Below, piece by piece: positions 31,995 through 40,746 of a stretch of DNA of 64,000 nucleotides. Each line of letters opens with the position of its first letter. The first letter of the stretch is position 1. The notes beneath the pieces were generated by a model. It made no database searches, was not told the origin of the DNA, and worked only from the letters and a program-made list of their open reading frames with translations. Made by a program: the position numbers and the translations under genes. The stretch spans positions 2,294,001 through 2,358,000 of the forward strand of contig NZ_CP099567.1 of NCBI RefSeq assembly GCF_022530855.2, in the 5' to 3' direction. This stretch comes from Candidatus Vondammii sp. HM_W22. Its GTDB lineage: Bacteria; Pseudomonadota; Gammaproteobacteria; Chromatiales; Chromatiaceae.

Positions 31995-32328
31995 TTTTTT
32001 GAGAGCACATCCTTCATCGCCTCAGCTTCAAGCATTTTCTCGGCAAGTAACTTCTTAAGCTTGTTGTTTTCGCTTTCAAGCTCTTTGAGCCGTTTGGCTT
32101 CTGAGACATCCATCCCGGCGTGCTTGCTTCGCCAGTTATAAAAGCACCCGGTTGAAATGCCGAACTGACGACAAATGTCATCAACTTTTACCCCTGACTC
32201 ATGCTGCTTGATGGCACCAATAATTTGCTCTTCGCTGTAACGCTTCTTCTTCATGTTGAGATCTCCTAATATACAGACTAATTGGAAATCTCATCCTTAT
32301 CATGGCTCTATTTTTGGGGGAAAGGTCA
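31326..32328. mobile_element. IS3-family element, 3' end lost
   Basis: Right end TGACCTTTCCCCCAAAAATA (complement, 32328-32309) is a typical IS3-type terminal repeat. The left end has been removed by the IS256-type insertion at 31325. The right end adjoins a fragment of IS256 copy B, so IS3 inserted into that copy earlier. Confidence 0.85.
31988..32254 (-). CDS. IS3-family transposase OrfA
   Basis: An 88-residue helix-turn-helix protein: MKKKRYSEEQIIGAIKQHES, VDDICRQFGISTGCFYNWRS and a leucine zipper ELESENNKLKKLLAEKMLEA. It binds the terminal repeats with OrfB. Intact, but its partner is truncated. Confidence 0.88.
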   Translation of the reverse strand: MKKKRYSEEQIIGAIKQHESGVKVDDICRQFGISTGCFYNWRSKHAGMDVSEAKRLKELESENNKLKKLLAEKMLEAEAMKDVLSKKW

Positions 32329-32940
32329 ATGGTGTACGGGAATCCGCGGGAGGTACTGTTAAAACGGAAGTCACGCGGACTCACCCCGCCAAAATTGGCG
32401 ATCGGTGACGGTGCCATGGGATTCCGGGCTGCGCTGGAGGAAGTGTATCCGGAGATGCGCCAGCAGCGCTGCTGGATGCACAAGACCATGAACGTGCTGA
32501 ACTGCCTGCCAAGGTCAGCTCAGCCGAAAGCGAAGCAGGCACTGCATAACATCTGGCAGTCGGAGACCCAGGCCGATGCGGAAAAGGCCTTTGATCTGTT
32601 TATCAAAACGTATGAGCCAAAGTATCCGAAGGCTGCCATCTGTCTGCACAAAGACCGAGAGGAGCTGATGGCTTTCTATCAATTTCCTGCGCAGCACTGG
32701 CAGAGCATTCGAACCAGCAATCCGATTGAATCCACCTTCGGAACAATCCGTCATCGAACCAGGCGTTCCAAGGGCTGCCTATCGCGTGACGGCATGCTAC
32801 ACATGATGTTCAAACTCGGCCTGTGTGCCGTGAAGAAGTGGAGACGATTACGGGGTTTCGATTACCTGGCGAAGGTGATAACCGGAATCAAATTTAAAGA
32901 GGGTGTTGAGGTAGCAAGAGTCGATCAGGTCACCGCTTGA
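32329..32940 (+). pseudogene. IS256-family transposase, C-terminal half
   Basis: Continuous frame with LAIGDGAMGFRAALEEVYPE, CWMHKTMNVLNCLP and SNPIESTFGTIRHRTRRSKG. It lacks the DNA-binding domain and the first aspartate, so it cannot act. Confidence 0.88.
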
Positions 32941-32975
32941 TTCAACTGGCTAAACACCAGATTTGACTATAACTC
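32329..32975 (+). mobile_element. IS256-family element, copy B, 3' half only
   Basis: Matches copies A and C from the fragment GGTGTACGGGA to the end repeat (…ACTATAACTC at 32975). Thirteen bases seen in copy C (CACACAGAGCTGG) are deleted near 32344. The N-terminal half of the transposase is missing, replaced by the IS3 end at 32328. Confidence 0.9.
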
Positions 32976-32982
32976 CGTGGAA

Positions 32983-33091
32983 ATCGATCCGAACGTGATA
33001 TCCTAGCCTCGTACCAACCCTATGTCCACATGGATGATTGGGATGAAGAGGTGACCAAGTGGGAAGAGCGCAAGCAATCTACTGCCTCCTG
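32983..33091 (+). pseudogene. C-terminal fragment of an unknown gene
   Basis: An open stretch ends ILASYQPYVHMDDWDEEVTK and WEERKQSTAS at a TGA near 33089-33091, followed by a strong terminator. It begins at the IS256 end, so the gene was cut by that insertion. Acidic and tryptophan-rich; the family is unknown. Confidence 0.35.
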
Positions 33092-33111
33092 AGACTAATA
33101 TCTGCAGGCAT

Positions 33112-33159
33112 TAAAAAAACCCCGAAATTCGAAAGAACCCTCCGGGGTTTTGTTTTTTT
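33112..33159 (+). terminator. Intrinsic terminator
   Basis: AAAACCCCG and CGGGGTTTT form the stem around a 19-base loop, with TGTTTTTTT after it. It would end the truncated upstream gene (33091) and separate it from ubiA on the other strand. Confidence 0.75.
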
Positions 33160-33227
33160 ACAGCAACTCAACTCGGGATAAATCTTTACGAAGGTTTACC
33201 AGGGGTTGCAGGGCGATTCAACACTTA

Positions 33228-34133
33228 TTACACCATCAGATAATCAACCAACAGACCGATAAAGATCACTATCCCCAGGAGATTGTTATTCTGAAAGGCG
33301 AGAAAACAACCCTTTGGATCACACTCTCTGATGAGATGCTGCTGGCGAAGAAACAGCAGTCCGGCAACGGCAATACTGGTGTAGTAAAACCAGCCGAGCC
33401 CCACTTTACTACCGGCCAGCAGCAATAGTCCCAACATGGAAACCTGCAGCAGACCAATCATAATACGGTCATACTCACCAAACAGAATAGCTGTGGATTT
33501 CACACCAATTCTGATGTCATCTTCCCGATCCACCATGGCATACTCAGTATCGTAGATCAGCGCCCATATGACAGCTGCAAGATAAAGCAGCCAGGCAACA
33601 GGGGGGATTGTTTCCGTCAGCGCCATGTAGGCCATGGGCACGGCCCAGCCAAAAGCCATACCCAGCACCAACTGAGGCAGATGGGTATAGCGCTTCATAA
33701 AAGGATAAAGGGTTGCCAAAATCATCGCCACAATTGACATCAATACTGTTTCGACATTGAGCAACAACACCAGACCAAATGCGATCAGACTCAAGACGGC
33801 AAAAACTGCCAGTGCCTCTTTGGGCTTTACCCGCCCCATTACAATAGACCGGTTACTGGTACGCTTCACCTTGCCATCAAAATTCCGGTCTGCGTAGTCA
33901 TTAATGGCGCAGCCGGCGGAGCGCATCAGTGCGACCCCTAAAATAAAAATGACCACTACACCCCAGCGCGGCTGCCCTTCACCGGCTATCCACAGAGCCC
34001 AGAGCGAAGGCCACAGCAACAGAAAAATACCAATGGGGCTGTCCAACCGAACCAGTTTTATGTAGTTGGAAAGCCGCCTCATCATAGGGGAAGGGCCATG
34101 ATTCAGCTCGACCTTTATTTGTGGTTGATTCAT
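33228..34133 (-). CDS. ubiA: 4-hydroxybenzoate octaprenyltransferase
   Basis: Membrane prenyltransferase that attaches the isoprenoid tail to 4-hydroxybenzoate in ubiquinone synthesis. The 301 residues show [20 protein letters not shown], the first aspartate motif [15 protein letters not shown] and the second [20 protein letters not shown], with about eight membrane helices. It overlaps ubiC by one base (34133), a coupled pair in which UbiC supplies the substrate. Confidence 0.95.
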   Translation of the reverse strand: MNQPQIKVELNHGPSPMMRRLSNYIKLVRLDSPIGIFLLLWPSLWALWIAGEGQPRWGVVVIFILGVALMRSAGCAINDYADRNFDGKVKRTSNRSIVMGRVKPKEALAVFAVLSLIAFGLVLLLNVETVLMSIVAMILATLYPFMKRYTHLPQLVLGMAFGWAVPMAYMALTETIPPVAWLLYLAAVIWALIYDTEYAMVDREDDIRIGVKSTAILFGEYDRIMIGLLQVSMLGLLLLAGSKVGLGWFYYTSIAVAGLLFLRQQHLIRECDPKGCFLAFQNNNLLGIVIFIGLLVDYLMV

Positions 34134-34708
34134 CAGGAATTCCCGATCGCCTCCGGCAAAAAGATCTCATTCACAAGCAGAGGATGTCCGGCAAGATGAA
34201 ACAGGGTCCGCCGCCCCCATATCTCATTCCTCTTCCAGGCCTGACCCTTTGTGGCAACGTCGTACAACCTATGCTGCTTGGAGAGCCGGGCCATCTCAGT
34301 GGTCCCTCTGGTCATTCGGGGGTCTGCAAACAGCACCTCACCTAGTGGCTTTTCACCCAGCATGGATAATCGGCGCGCAGGACCACGCAGGCTTCGGGCA
34401 GGAATCAAGGTACGTGCAAAAACCCAGGGCGTTCCATCACAGATCAGCTCAACTTCACGAACAATGGCAATCTCACCCATGTTCATTCCCAGCAATCGCT
34501 GCTCACTGTAGAGAGGACGCCCCCATTCCTGCCGCAGCAAACGAACTCGAAAACTTTCTTTGCAGACGGATTTCAGCCGAGCCGTAAGAGACCCTGTATC
34601 TCTCAGCCAGCCCTCAATATCAGCCGGTACCCGATAGAAACGCAGTTGCTGCCACTCCGCCCAACGGAGCTCCTGACCCGATCGATTGTAATTGATCTGT
34701 TTCAACAA
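34133..34708 (-). CDS. ubiC: Chorismate pyruvate-lyase
   Basis: Converts chorismate to 4-hydroxybenzoate and pyruvate, the first step of ubiquinone synthesis. The 191 residues show [38 protein letters not shown], the core [14 protein letters not shown] with conserved arginine, and [19 protein letters not shown]. Coupled to ubiA downstream; recG lies 67 bases upstream in the same direction. Confidence 0.93.
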   Translation of the reverse strand: MLKQINYNRSGQELRWAEWQQLRFYRVPADIEGWLRDTGSLTARLKSVCKESFRVRLLRQEWGRPLYSEQRLLGMNMGEIAIVREVELICDGTPWVFARTLIPARSLRGPARRLSMLGEKPLGEVLFADPRMTRGTTEMARLSKQHRLYDVATKGQAWKRNEIWGRRTLFHLAGHPLLVNEIFLPEAIGNS

Positions 34709-34775
34709 AAGACTCTGTAAAAATCAAAACCCCATTATCGCTGATTTTAATCACCCTTTCTCCCTCTCTCGACCC

Positions 34776-36887
34776 TCAGGCATCGATATATTGCTGCTTC
34801 TCCCCGATCCAACGTCTCAAAAGCAGTCTAACCCGCTCTGGAGAACGCTGCAACAGTTGCTCCGCCGCCCCCTTCGTTTCTTCCAATAGCGATTGATCGC
34901 GCATTAAATCTGCAATACGGAACTGCATCTCCCCTGTCTGTCGGGTACCCAACACCTCACCGGGGCCGCGCAGTTCCAGGTCCTTCTGGGCTATAACAAA
35001 ACCATCGCTGGTCTCACGCATGACGCCCAGGCGCTCCTGGGCATTTCCGGAGAGAGGTGGATGATACATAAGCACACAATGACTCTTCTGAGCCCCACGG
35101 CCGACGCGTCCTCTTAGCTGGTGTAGTTGTGCCAGCCCCAATCGCTCCGGGTTCTCTATAATCACCAGACTGGCATTGGGCACATCCACACCAACTTCGA
35201 TAACCGTGGTAGCCACCAGAAGATTCAGTTCACCTGACTTGAAAGCCGCCATCACGGCCTCTTTCTCGGCAGGCTTCAACCGCCCATGGACCAAACCTGT
35301 CTTCAGTTCTGGCAATGCCTCTTTTAGCAACACCGCCGCATCCTCTGCCGCCTGGCACTGCAGCACTTCCGACTCTTCGATCAGGGTACAGACCCAATAG
35401 GCCTGCCGTCCCTCCAGGCAGGCATTACGTACCCGTACCACCACCTCATCACGGCGTGAATCAGAAATGACCACCGTCACCACCGGCTTTCGCCCTGGCG
35501 GCAACTCATCGATTACCGATATATCCAGATCCGCATAGGCTGTCATCGCCAGTGTTCGTGGAATGGGGGTAGCCGTCATAATTAACTGGTGGGGTACTCT
35601 CCCATTTTGCCGCCCCTTCTCCCTCAAGGCCATCCGCTGATGAACGCCAAAACGGTGCTGCTCATCAATAATCACCAGACCCAACCGATCGAACAGCACA
35701 TCCTCCTGAAACAGTGCGTGAGTACCCACTACGACCCTGACGGTGCCATCGGCTATCTCCTTCAGCACCTTCTCCCGAGCCTTGCCTTTGTGCCTTCCGG
35801 TAAGCCATGCCACCTCCAGTCCCAGAGGCTCCAGCCACACTCTGAAACTCTGCAGATGCTGCTCTGCCAACAACTCAGTCGGCGCCATGAGCGCAACCTG
35901 ATGACCGGCCTCCACTGCCTGTATCGCCGCCAAAGCGGCAACCACTGTTTTTCCAGACCCGACATCACCCTGAACCAGCCGCATCATTGGGTGGTGCAAT
36001 CCCAGGTCATGGTCTATCTCCTCTACCACCCGTTGCTGTGCTTGGGTCAATGTGAACGGCAGCATCTTCAGAAATCGTCTTCTCAGCTCACCTTTTGCAG
36101 CCAGAGCAGGCGCATCGATACGCCGCTGTCGCTGACGCATCACTCGCAGGCTCAGTTGGTGGGCCATCAGCTCCTCAAAGGCAAGTCGCTGTTGCGCCGG
36201 GTGCAGTCCCTCCAGCAACAGATGCTGGTCGGCATCCGGTGGCGGGCTGTGGAGATAGCGAATAGCCTTTGCAAGATCCTGTAACTTGAAGCGGTTGAGA
36301 ATTTCATCGGGAAGCCATTCAGGTAGCGTATCTTCCCCCAGAAGGGCCAATGCTTTTTCCGTCATGCCTCGCCATGTCAGCTGATGCATGCCATCAGTAG
36401 TTGGGTAGACAGGCGTCAGAGACTCCTCCATCGCCGAATCATCTATTCTTTGATACTCAGGGTGAACTATTTCAAAACTCGCCGGGCCATTACGAACCTC
36501 TCCGAAACAGCGCAATCTGACACCACGGGAAAGGTTTGCTTTCTGGGCTGCAGAGAAGTGAAAAAAGCGCAGCGTGATAGACCCTGTTCCATCCGACAAT
36601 CTGATCAAGAGGGAGCGACGGCGGCCAAAACGAATACCGGCAGCATCAATCACGCCCTCCACCACCGCCTGATCACCCGGTCTCAAGCTGCCCAGAGGCA
36701 TAATCCGGGTTCGGTCCTGGTAGCGGAAAGGCAGGTGAAAAAGGATATCCTGAACTGTCATAATACCGATCTTGGCCAGCTTCTCCGCATTACGGGGACC
36801 AACCCCCTTTAATGCTGTAACGGGCGTTGCATCCACCCCTTGTGCTGTTGGCATATTTTTCAAACCCGGGCCTTTTGAAATTACCAT
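34776..36887 (-). CDS. recG: ATP-dependent DNA helicase RecG
   Basis: Branch-migrating helicase acting on stalled forks and Holliday junctions. The 703 residues show the wedge/OB domain (about 60-160), Walker A LVQGDVGSGKTVVAALAAIQ near residue 310, the DEQH box VIIDEQHRFGVHQR, MTATPIPRTLAMTAYAD and the TRG-type motif RGRVGRGAQKSHC. The start may be ATG 36887 or 36854. Order recG-ubiC-ubiA with ridA and spoT upstream is common in gammaproteobacteria. Confidence 0.95.
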   Translation of the reverse strand: MVISKGPGLKNMPTAQGVDATPVTALKGVGPRNAEKLAKIGIMTVQDILFHLPFRYQDRTRIMPLGSLRPGDQAVVEGVIDAAGIRFGRRRSLLIRLSDGTGSITLRFFHFSAAQKANLSRGVRLRCFGEVRNGPASFEIVHPEYQRIDDSAMEESLTPVYPTTDGMHQLTWRGMTEKALALLGEDTLPEWLPDEILNRFKLQDLAKAIRYLHSPPPDADQHLLLEGLHPAQQRLAFEELMAHQLSLRVMRQRQRRIDAPALAAKGELRRRFLKMLPFTLTQAQQRVVEEIDHDLGLHHPMMRLVQGDVGSGKTVVAALAAIQAVEAGHQVALMAPTELLAEQHLQSFRVWLEPLGLEVAWLTGRHKGKAREKVLKEIADGTVRVVVGTHALFQEDVLFDRLGLVIIDEQHRFGVHQRMALREKGRQNGRVPHQLIMTATPIPRTLAMTAYADLDISVIDELPPGRKPVVTVVISDSRRDEVVVRVRNACLEGRQAYWVCTLIEESEVLQCQAAEDAAVLLKEALPELKTGLVHGRLKPAEKEAVMAAFKSGELNLLVATTVIEVGVDVPNASLVIIENPERLGLAQLHQLRGRVGRGAQKSHCVLMYHPPLSGNAQERLGVMRETSDGFVIAQKDLELRGPGEVLGTRQTGEMQFRIADLMRDQSLLEETKGAAEQLLQRSPERVRLLLRRWIGEKQQYIDA

Positions 36888-36997
36888 CGGAGATCTATCA
36901 GCAACCTACCTCCCGATAAAATAAAACCAAAAGCGGGACTGTTAGAGTGTTATTTCTCACCTTAAACCTACACTATATATAGAATAACGATAGAACA

Positions 36998-37039
36998 ATG
37001 CTGTTCGTAGTACTATTAATGCTGTTCGTAGTACTATTG
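36998..37039 (+). repeat. 21-bp tandem duplication
   Basis: ATGCTGTTCGTAGTACTATT occurs twice in a row (36998-37018 and 37019-37039, one mismatch at the last base). It lies just upstream of the thiamine-binding protein gene and extends its open frame, but the real start is probably 37082. Confidence 0.8.
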
Positions 37040-37081
37040 ATAGAGACATTCAGAATGTCTTCAGATAAAGGAGTATACCAA

Positions 37082-37411
37082 ATGTCAGTCCTCTTGGAAT
37101 TTGCCATGTTCCCCACCGACAAGGGAGAAAGCGTCAGCGCCTACGTAAGCCAGGTCATCAAGATGATCAGAGAGAGCGGCGCAGATTACCAGCTCACCCC
37201 TATGGGCACCATCATAGAGACGCCAACACTGAAAGATGCCATGGCGCTGGTTGAAAATGCCTATGCGATACTGGAAAAAGCCGGGTGCAACAGGATCTAC
37301 TCTTCACTCAAGCTCGATATCCGGATTGGTAAAGAGAACAGGCTCAAAGGAAAAATTGCCTCTATTCAGGAAAAAATAGGCGATGTTGTAATCCCCCCAT
37401 TTATAACCTGA
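37082..37411 (+). CDS. MTH1187-family thiamine-binding protein
   Basis: A 109-residue ferredoxin-like fold protein (DUF77) with MSVLLEFAMFPTDKGESVSA, YQLTPMGTIIETPTLKDAMA and SSLKLDIRIGKENRLKGKIA. Members bind thiamine or a related molecule. AGGAG lies about 10 bases before the ATG at 37082. The last 8 residues (VVIPPFIT) come from the left end of an IS3 element inserted at about 37386, so only the extreme C-terminus is changed. It stands alone next to recG. Confidence 0.8.
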   Translation: MSVLLEFAMFPTDKGESVSAYVSQVIKMIRESGADYQLTPMGTIIETPTLKDAMALVENAYAILEKAGCNRIYSSLKLDIRIGKENRLKGKIASIQEKIGDVVIPPFIT

Positions 37412-37424
37412 GTTTTAAATAGAG

Positions 37425-37574
37425 GGTTAAGCTGCCTTTAGCAGTTGCCTCGTAGGTACTCCTCCAATGGCCATATGTGGCTTTTCGTTATTGTATTGCC
37501 AAAGCCACTGAGTGGCTAATAACCGGGCATGCGCAATGCTCTCAAACAGGTGCATGTCCAACCATTCATGCCTG
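37425..37574 (-). pseudogene. IS3 OrfB C-terminal part
   Basis: Reads HEWLDMHLFESIAHARLLA then TQWLWQYNNEKPHMAIGGVP and TRQLLKAA. This is the C-terminus of the IS3 transposase whose other part lies beyond IS256 copy C. Confidence 0.85.
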
Positions 37575-38953
37575 AGTTATAACTGAAAGTGTTGTTTGAA
37601 AGGAATTGAAAAAGAGCGGGGTATCTGGTTGATTTGTTGTTGCGAGACATCAAAACAACCATTGGAGATACGCCACCATGAGTAAGAATAACGTTGTTAA
37701 GCTGGCAGGTCGAGATACGATTATCGATCCGCTGACAGAGTTGCCGAGAAGCGGTGCAGAGCAGTTGATCTACCAGGCGGTGGAAGCCGAGCTGCTGGCG
37801 GAGCACGTCGAGCGACGGACAGAGGATGGCAAGGTGGGTGTGGTGCGTAATGGTCACCTGCCAGCTCGTAAACTGCAGACAGGATTGGGGCCGGTCACGG
37901 TCAAGATCCCCAAAGTTCGCGCGAAGACCGGCAAGCTGGTGACGTTCCGATCAGCTCTGGTGCCGCCGTATGTACGCAAGACGAAGTCACTGGAAGCGGC
38001 GCTGCCGTGGCTCTACCTGAAGGGGATTTCCAGTGGAGAGATGGGGGGAGCCCTGAAAGTGCTGGTGGTTCCGGATGCAACAGGCTTGTCGGCCGGCAGG
38101 GTATCGCGTCTGAAGCAGGTCTGGGCAGAAGAATATCGGAGCTGGTGCGAGGAGCGCCTGGATAAGGACCATTGGGTGTATATGTGTGGGCAGACGGTGT
38201 CTACAGCGGACAGAGAGCAGAGCAGACGAAGCTGTGTGCCCTGGTGGTGATCGGCGTGAATGAGCGTGGTGAGAAGCATTTTCTGGCAATTGAGGATGGT
38301 GTACGGGAGTCCACACAGAGCTGGCGGGAGGTACTGTTGAAACTGAAGTCACGCGGACTGACCCCGCCCAAATTGGCGATCGGTGACGGTGCCATCGGAT
38401 TCTGGGCTGCGCTGGAGGAAGTGTATCCGGAGACGCGCCAGCAGCGCTGCTGGATGCACAAGACCATGAACGTGCTGAACTGCCTGCCAAGGTCAGCTCA
38501 GCCGAAAGCGAAGCAAGCACTGCATAACATCTGGCAGTCGGAGACCCAGGCCGATGCGGAAAAGGCCTTTGATCTGTTTATCAAAACGTATGAGCCAAAG
38601 TATCCGAAGGCTGCCATCTGTCTGCACAAAGACCGAGAGGAACTGATGGCTTTCTATCAATTTCCTGCACAGCACTGGCAGAGCATTCGGACCAGCAATC
38701 CGATTGAATCCACCTTCGGGACAATCCGCCATCGAACCAGGCGTTCCAAGGGCTGCCTATCGCGTGACGGCATGCTACACATGATGTTCAAACTCAGCCG
38801 GTGTGCCGAGAAGAAGTGGAGACGATTACGGGGTTTCGATTATCTGGCGAAGGTGATAACCGGAATCAAATTTAAAGAGGGTGTTGAGGTAGCAGGAGTC
38901 GATCAGGTCGCCGCTTGATTCAACTGGCTAAACACCAGATTTGACTATAACGC
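37575..38953 (+). mobile_element. IS256-family element, copy C, with 9-bp target duplication
   Basis: TTCATGCCT flanks it exactly on both sides (37566-37574 and 38954-38962), and the ends match copy A (GAGTTATAACTGAAAG at left, ATTTGACTATAAC at right). Length is 1379 bp. Removing the element and one repeat rejoins the host IS3 OrfB frame. Confidence 0.95.
37678..38918 (+). pseudogene. IS256-family transposase, frameshifted
   Basis: The first frame runs to about 38250 with MSKNNVVKLAGRDTIIDPLT and FRSALVPPYVRKTKSLEAA; a short in-frame deletion shortens AELLELLAEH to AELLAEH. Two extra bases (AT) near 38181 shift the frame inside the WVYVWADGVYSG motif. The second frame carries the rest to 38918. 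Confidence 0.9.
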
Positions 38954-39711
38954 TTCATGCCTCGCTGTGCGGTTAAACCGCTCAATACAGGCATTCTGTG
39001 TCGGCTTACCCGGTTGGATATACAGCAAGGTAATTCGGCGCATTCGCCCAGTTCACCAGGGTTTGACTAGGATACTCTGGCCCGTTGTCATACCGCAGTG
39101 CCGCTGGTTTTCCACGCCACTCAATGATTTGCTCTAGCGCCCGAACCACGCGCGATGAGGTAGTGATAAATCCACTTCAATTCCCAGCCCTTCACGGTTG
39201 TAATCATCCATCACATTGAACGTAAGGAAGTGGCGCCCACCACGAAGCTGGTCTGACATAAAATCCATCGACCAGACTTGATTCTTTGCCTTGGGCACAT
39301 CCAATTCCCCGGGATAATCCCGTTTGATCCGTTTTCGGTGCTTAATCCAAAGGTTAAGTTCTAACTCCCGATAAATGCGATACCCCCGCTTGTGGTTCCA
39401 GCCATAGCCTTTCACATTGCGTAGATACAGAAAGCACAAACCAAAGCCCCAACGCTTGTGCGTTTGTCTCAGTCGCAATAGCCAATCGGCCTGTTTTCAC
39501 TAGAGTATTTAGCCTCATATCGGTAACAGGTCTGACTGATACCAAAAGTAATACAGGCTAAACGGATACTGATACCATCACGGCTCACGGTGTGCTTCGC
39601 CATCCCCCTTCGACGAGATGGCGCTACAACTTCCCTCAAGGGCTTCCTGTCGCAGTTCCGCTTTGATCCGCTCTTCTGCGTACATCTTCTTAAGTCGGGC
39701 ATTCTCAGCAC
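38954..39711 (-). pseudogene. IS3 OrfB, N-terminal and middle parts, frameshifted
   Basis: Pieces include MAKHTVSRDGISIRLACITF, a [20 protein letters not shown] stretch, [20 protein letters not shown] with [16 protein letters not shown], and near 38970 IQPGKPTQNACIERFNRTAR. At least two frameshifts separate them. Confidence 0.8.
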
Positions 39712-39889
39712 GTAGATCTTTGACCTCTTTCATCAGGGAGGCATCCATTCCACCGTATTTGGTACGCCACTGATAAATCAGTGGCGTGCTAACCCCGTGC
39801 CCGCACGCCAGCTCTGACACCGAAACACCGGCTTCGTGCTGCTTCAAGATGGACAAAATTTGACTGTCCGAAAACTTCGATTTCTTCAT
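39578..39889 (-). pseudogene. IS3 OrfA, end altered
   Basis: MKKSKFSDSQILSILKQHEA, VSELACGHGVSTPLIYQWRT and a zipper ENARLKKMYAEERIKAELRQ. It is the DNA-binding OrfA; the last 15 residues do not look like the family and may result from a frameshift. Confidence 0.8.
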
Positions 39890-39986
39890 AAAAACTTCCT
39901 CTGATTAACATCATAAAAGTCTCTACTTAAAAACTCGATTACTTTTCGGGGGGATTACAACGTCTCTGTATAACGATGAAGACCCA

Positions 39987-40240
39987 ACGTGCAGATCACA
40001 ATGAAAATCCGAGGGCGAGGTACTTATGAAATCACCCGAGAAATAGTGCAGATCATTGCTCAATCGGGGATCGATACAGGCCTCTGCCATATCTTTGCCA
40101 CACCAGTGCGTCCCTCACCTTGTGTGAAAACGCCAATCCATCAGTACGCAGGATCTGGCAAAGAATTTATCTCTAGGAGCACCGCAAACCCTCATCCTCA
40201 TCACCGATTCAAGGAGACAATGCAAGGCACGGAGCCTTAA
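39987..40240 (+). pseudogene. yjbQ: YjbQ (UPF0047) family protein, decayed
   Basis: KIRGRGTYEITREIVQIIAQ and SGIDTGLCHIF match the N-terminus of the secondary thiamine-phosphate synthase family. The next part, HTSASLTLCENANPSVRR, is in another frame. A deletion then joins it to IWQRIYL and an in-frame TAG, where the family has GTWQGIYLWEHR. Beyond that EHRKP is recognisable. It is non-functional. Confidence 0.78.
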
Positions 40241-40623
40241 CCACCCAGATCTAGCTCCGCATCCATCTCAACACCGGCATCTTTAGGCAGCGACGCCACA
40301 CCGATAGCAGCGCGAGCTGGATAGGGTTCGTCGAAATACTCTGACATCACTTGGTTAACAACCGGGAAGTTAGAAAGATCGGTAAGAAATACGTTCAGTT
40401 TAACCACGTCTTTGAAATCGCCCCCCGCAGCCTGAGCTACCGCCTTGAGGTTATCGAACACTTGGCGAATCTGGATTTCAATATCGCCTTCAACCATCTC
40501 CATGGTTTCGGGCACCAGGGGGATTTGCCCTGATAGGTAGACAGTGAGGCCCACCTTGATCGCCTGGGAATAGGTTCCAACAGCCTGAGGTGCCTTGTCG
40601 GTGCGAATAATCTCGCGTCCCAT
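40237..40623 (-). CDS. ridA: RidA family 2-iminobutanoate/2-iminopropanoate deaminase
   Basis: Hydrolyses reactive enamine/imine intermediates from PLP enzymes. The 128 residues show [55 protein letters not shown] and [20 protein letters not shown] with the conserved arginine. In related genomes it sits directly between spoT and recG; here IS sequences and a type I secretion module separate it from both. Confidence 0.93.
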   Translation of the reverse strand: MGREIIRTDKAPQAVGTYSQAIKVGLTVYLSGQIPLVPETMEMVEGDIEIQIRQVFDNLKAVAQAAGGDFKDVVKLNVFLTDLSNFPVVNQVMSEYFDEPYPARAAIGVASLPKDAGVEMDAELDLGG

Positions 40624-40746
40624 GGTAATTCCTTAACCGTTAGTATCAAAATATGAATAGAATATGAAGTTTATCCCTTATTCTGTTTATTTCAATCCCC
40701 AACTAGCGCCCGTCTGGAAACTCATGAGGCTCCACAAAGAGGGCAC

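Larger units (their letters stand above)
37386..39958. mobile_element. IS3-family element carrying IS256 copy C
   Basis: Inverted repeats TGTAATCCCCCC mark both ends (37386-37397 and, inverted, 39947-39958) with further similarity inward (GAGTTTT, TAGAG). The transposase is coded on the minus strand: OrfA near 39889-39578, OrfB N-part near 39711-38963 and the OrfB C-part at 37565-37425. IS256 copy C splits the OrfB frame. Confidence 0.85.

Noticed and set aside
36998-37081. Longer hydrophobic N-terminus for the thiamine-binding protein
   Set aside because: It consists of the tandem repeat; the family starts at 37082, which has its own AGGAG box.
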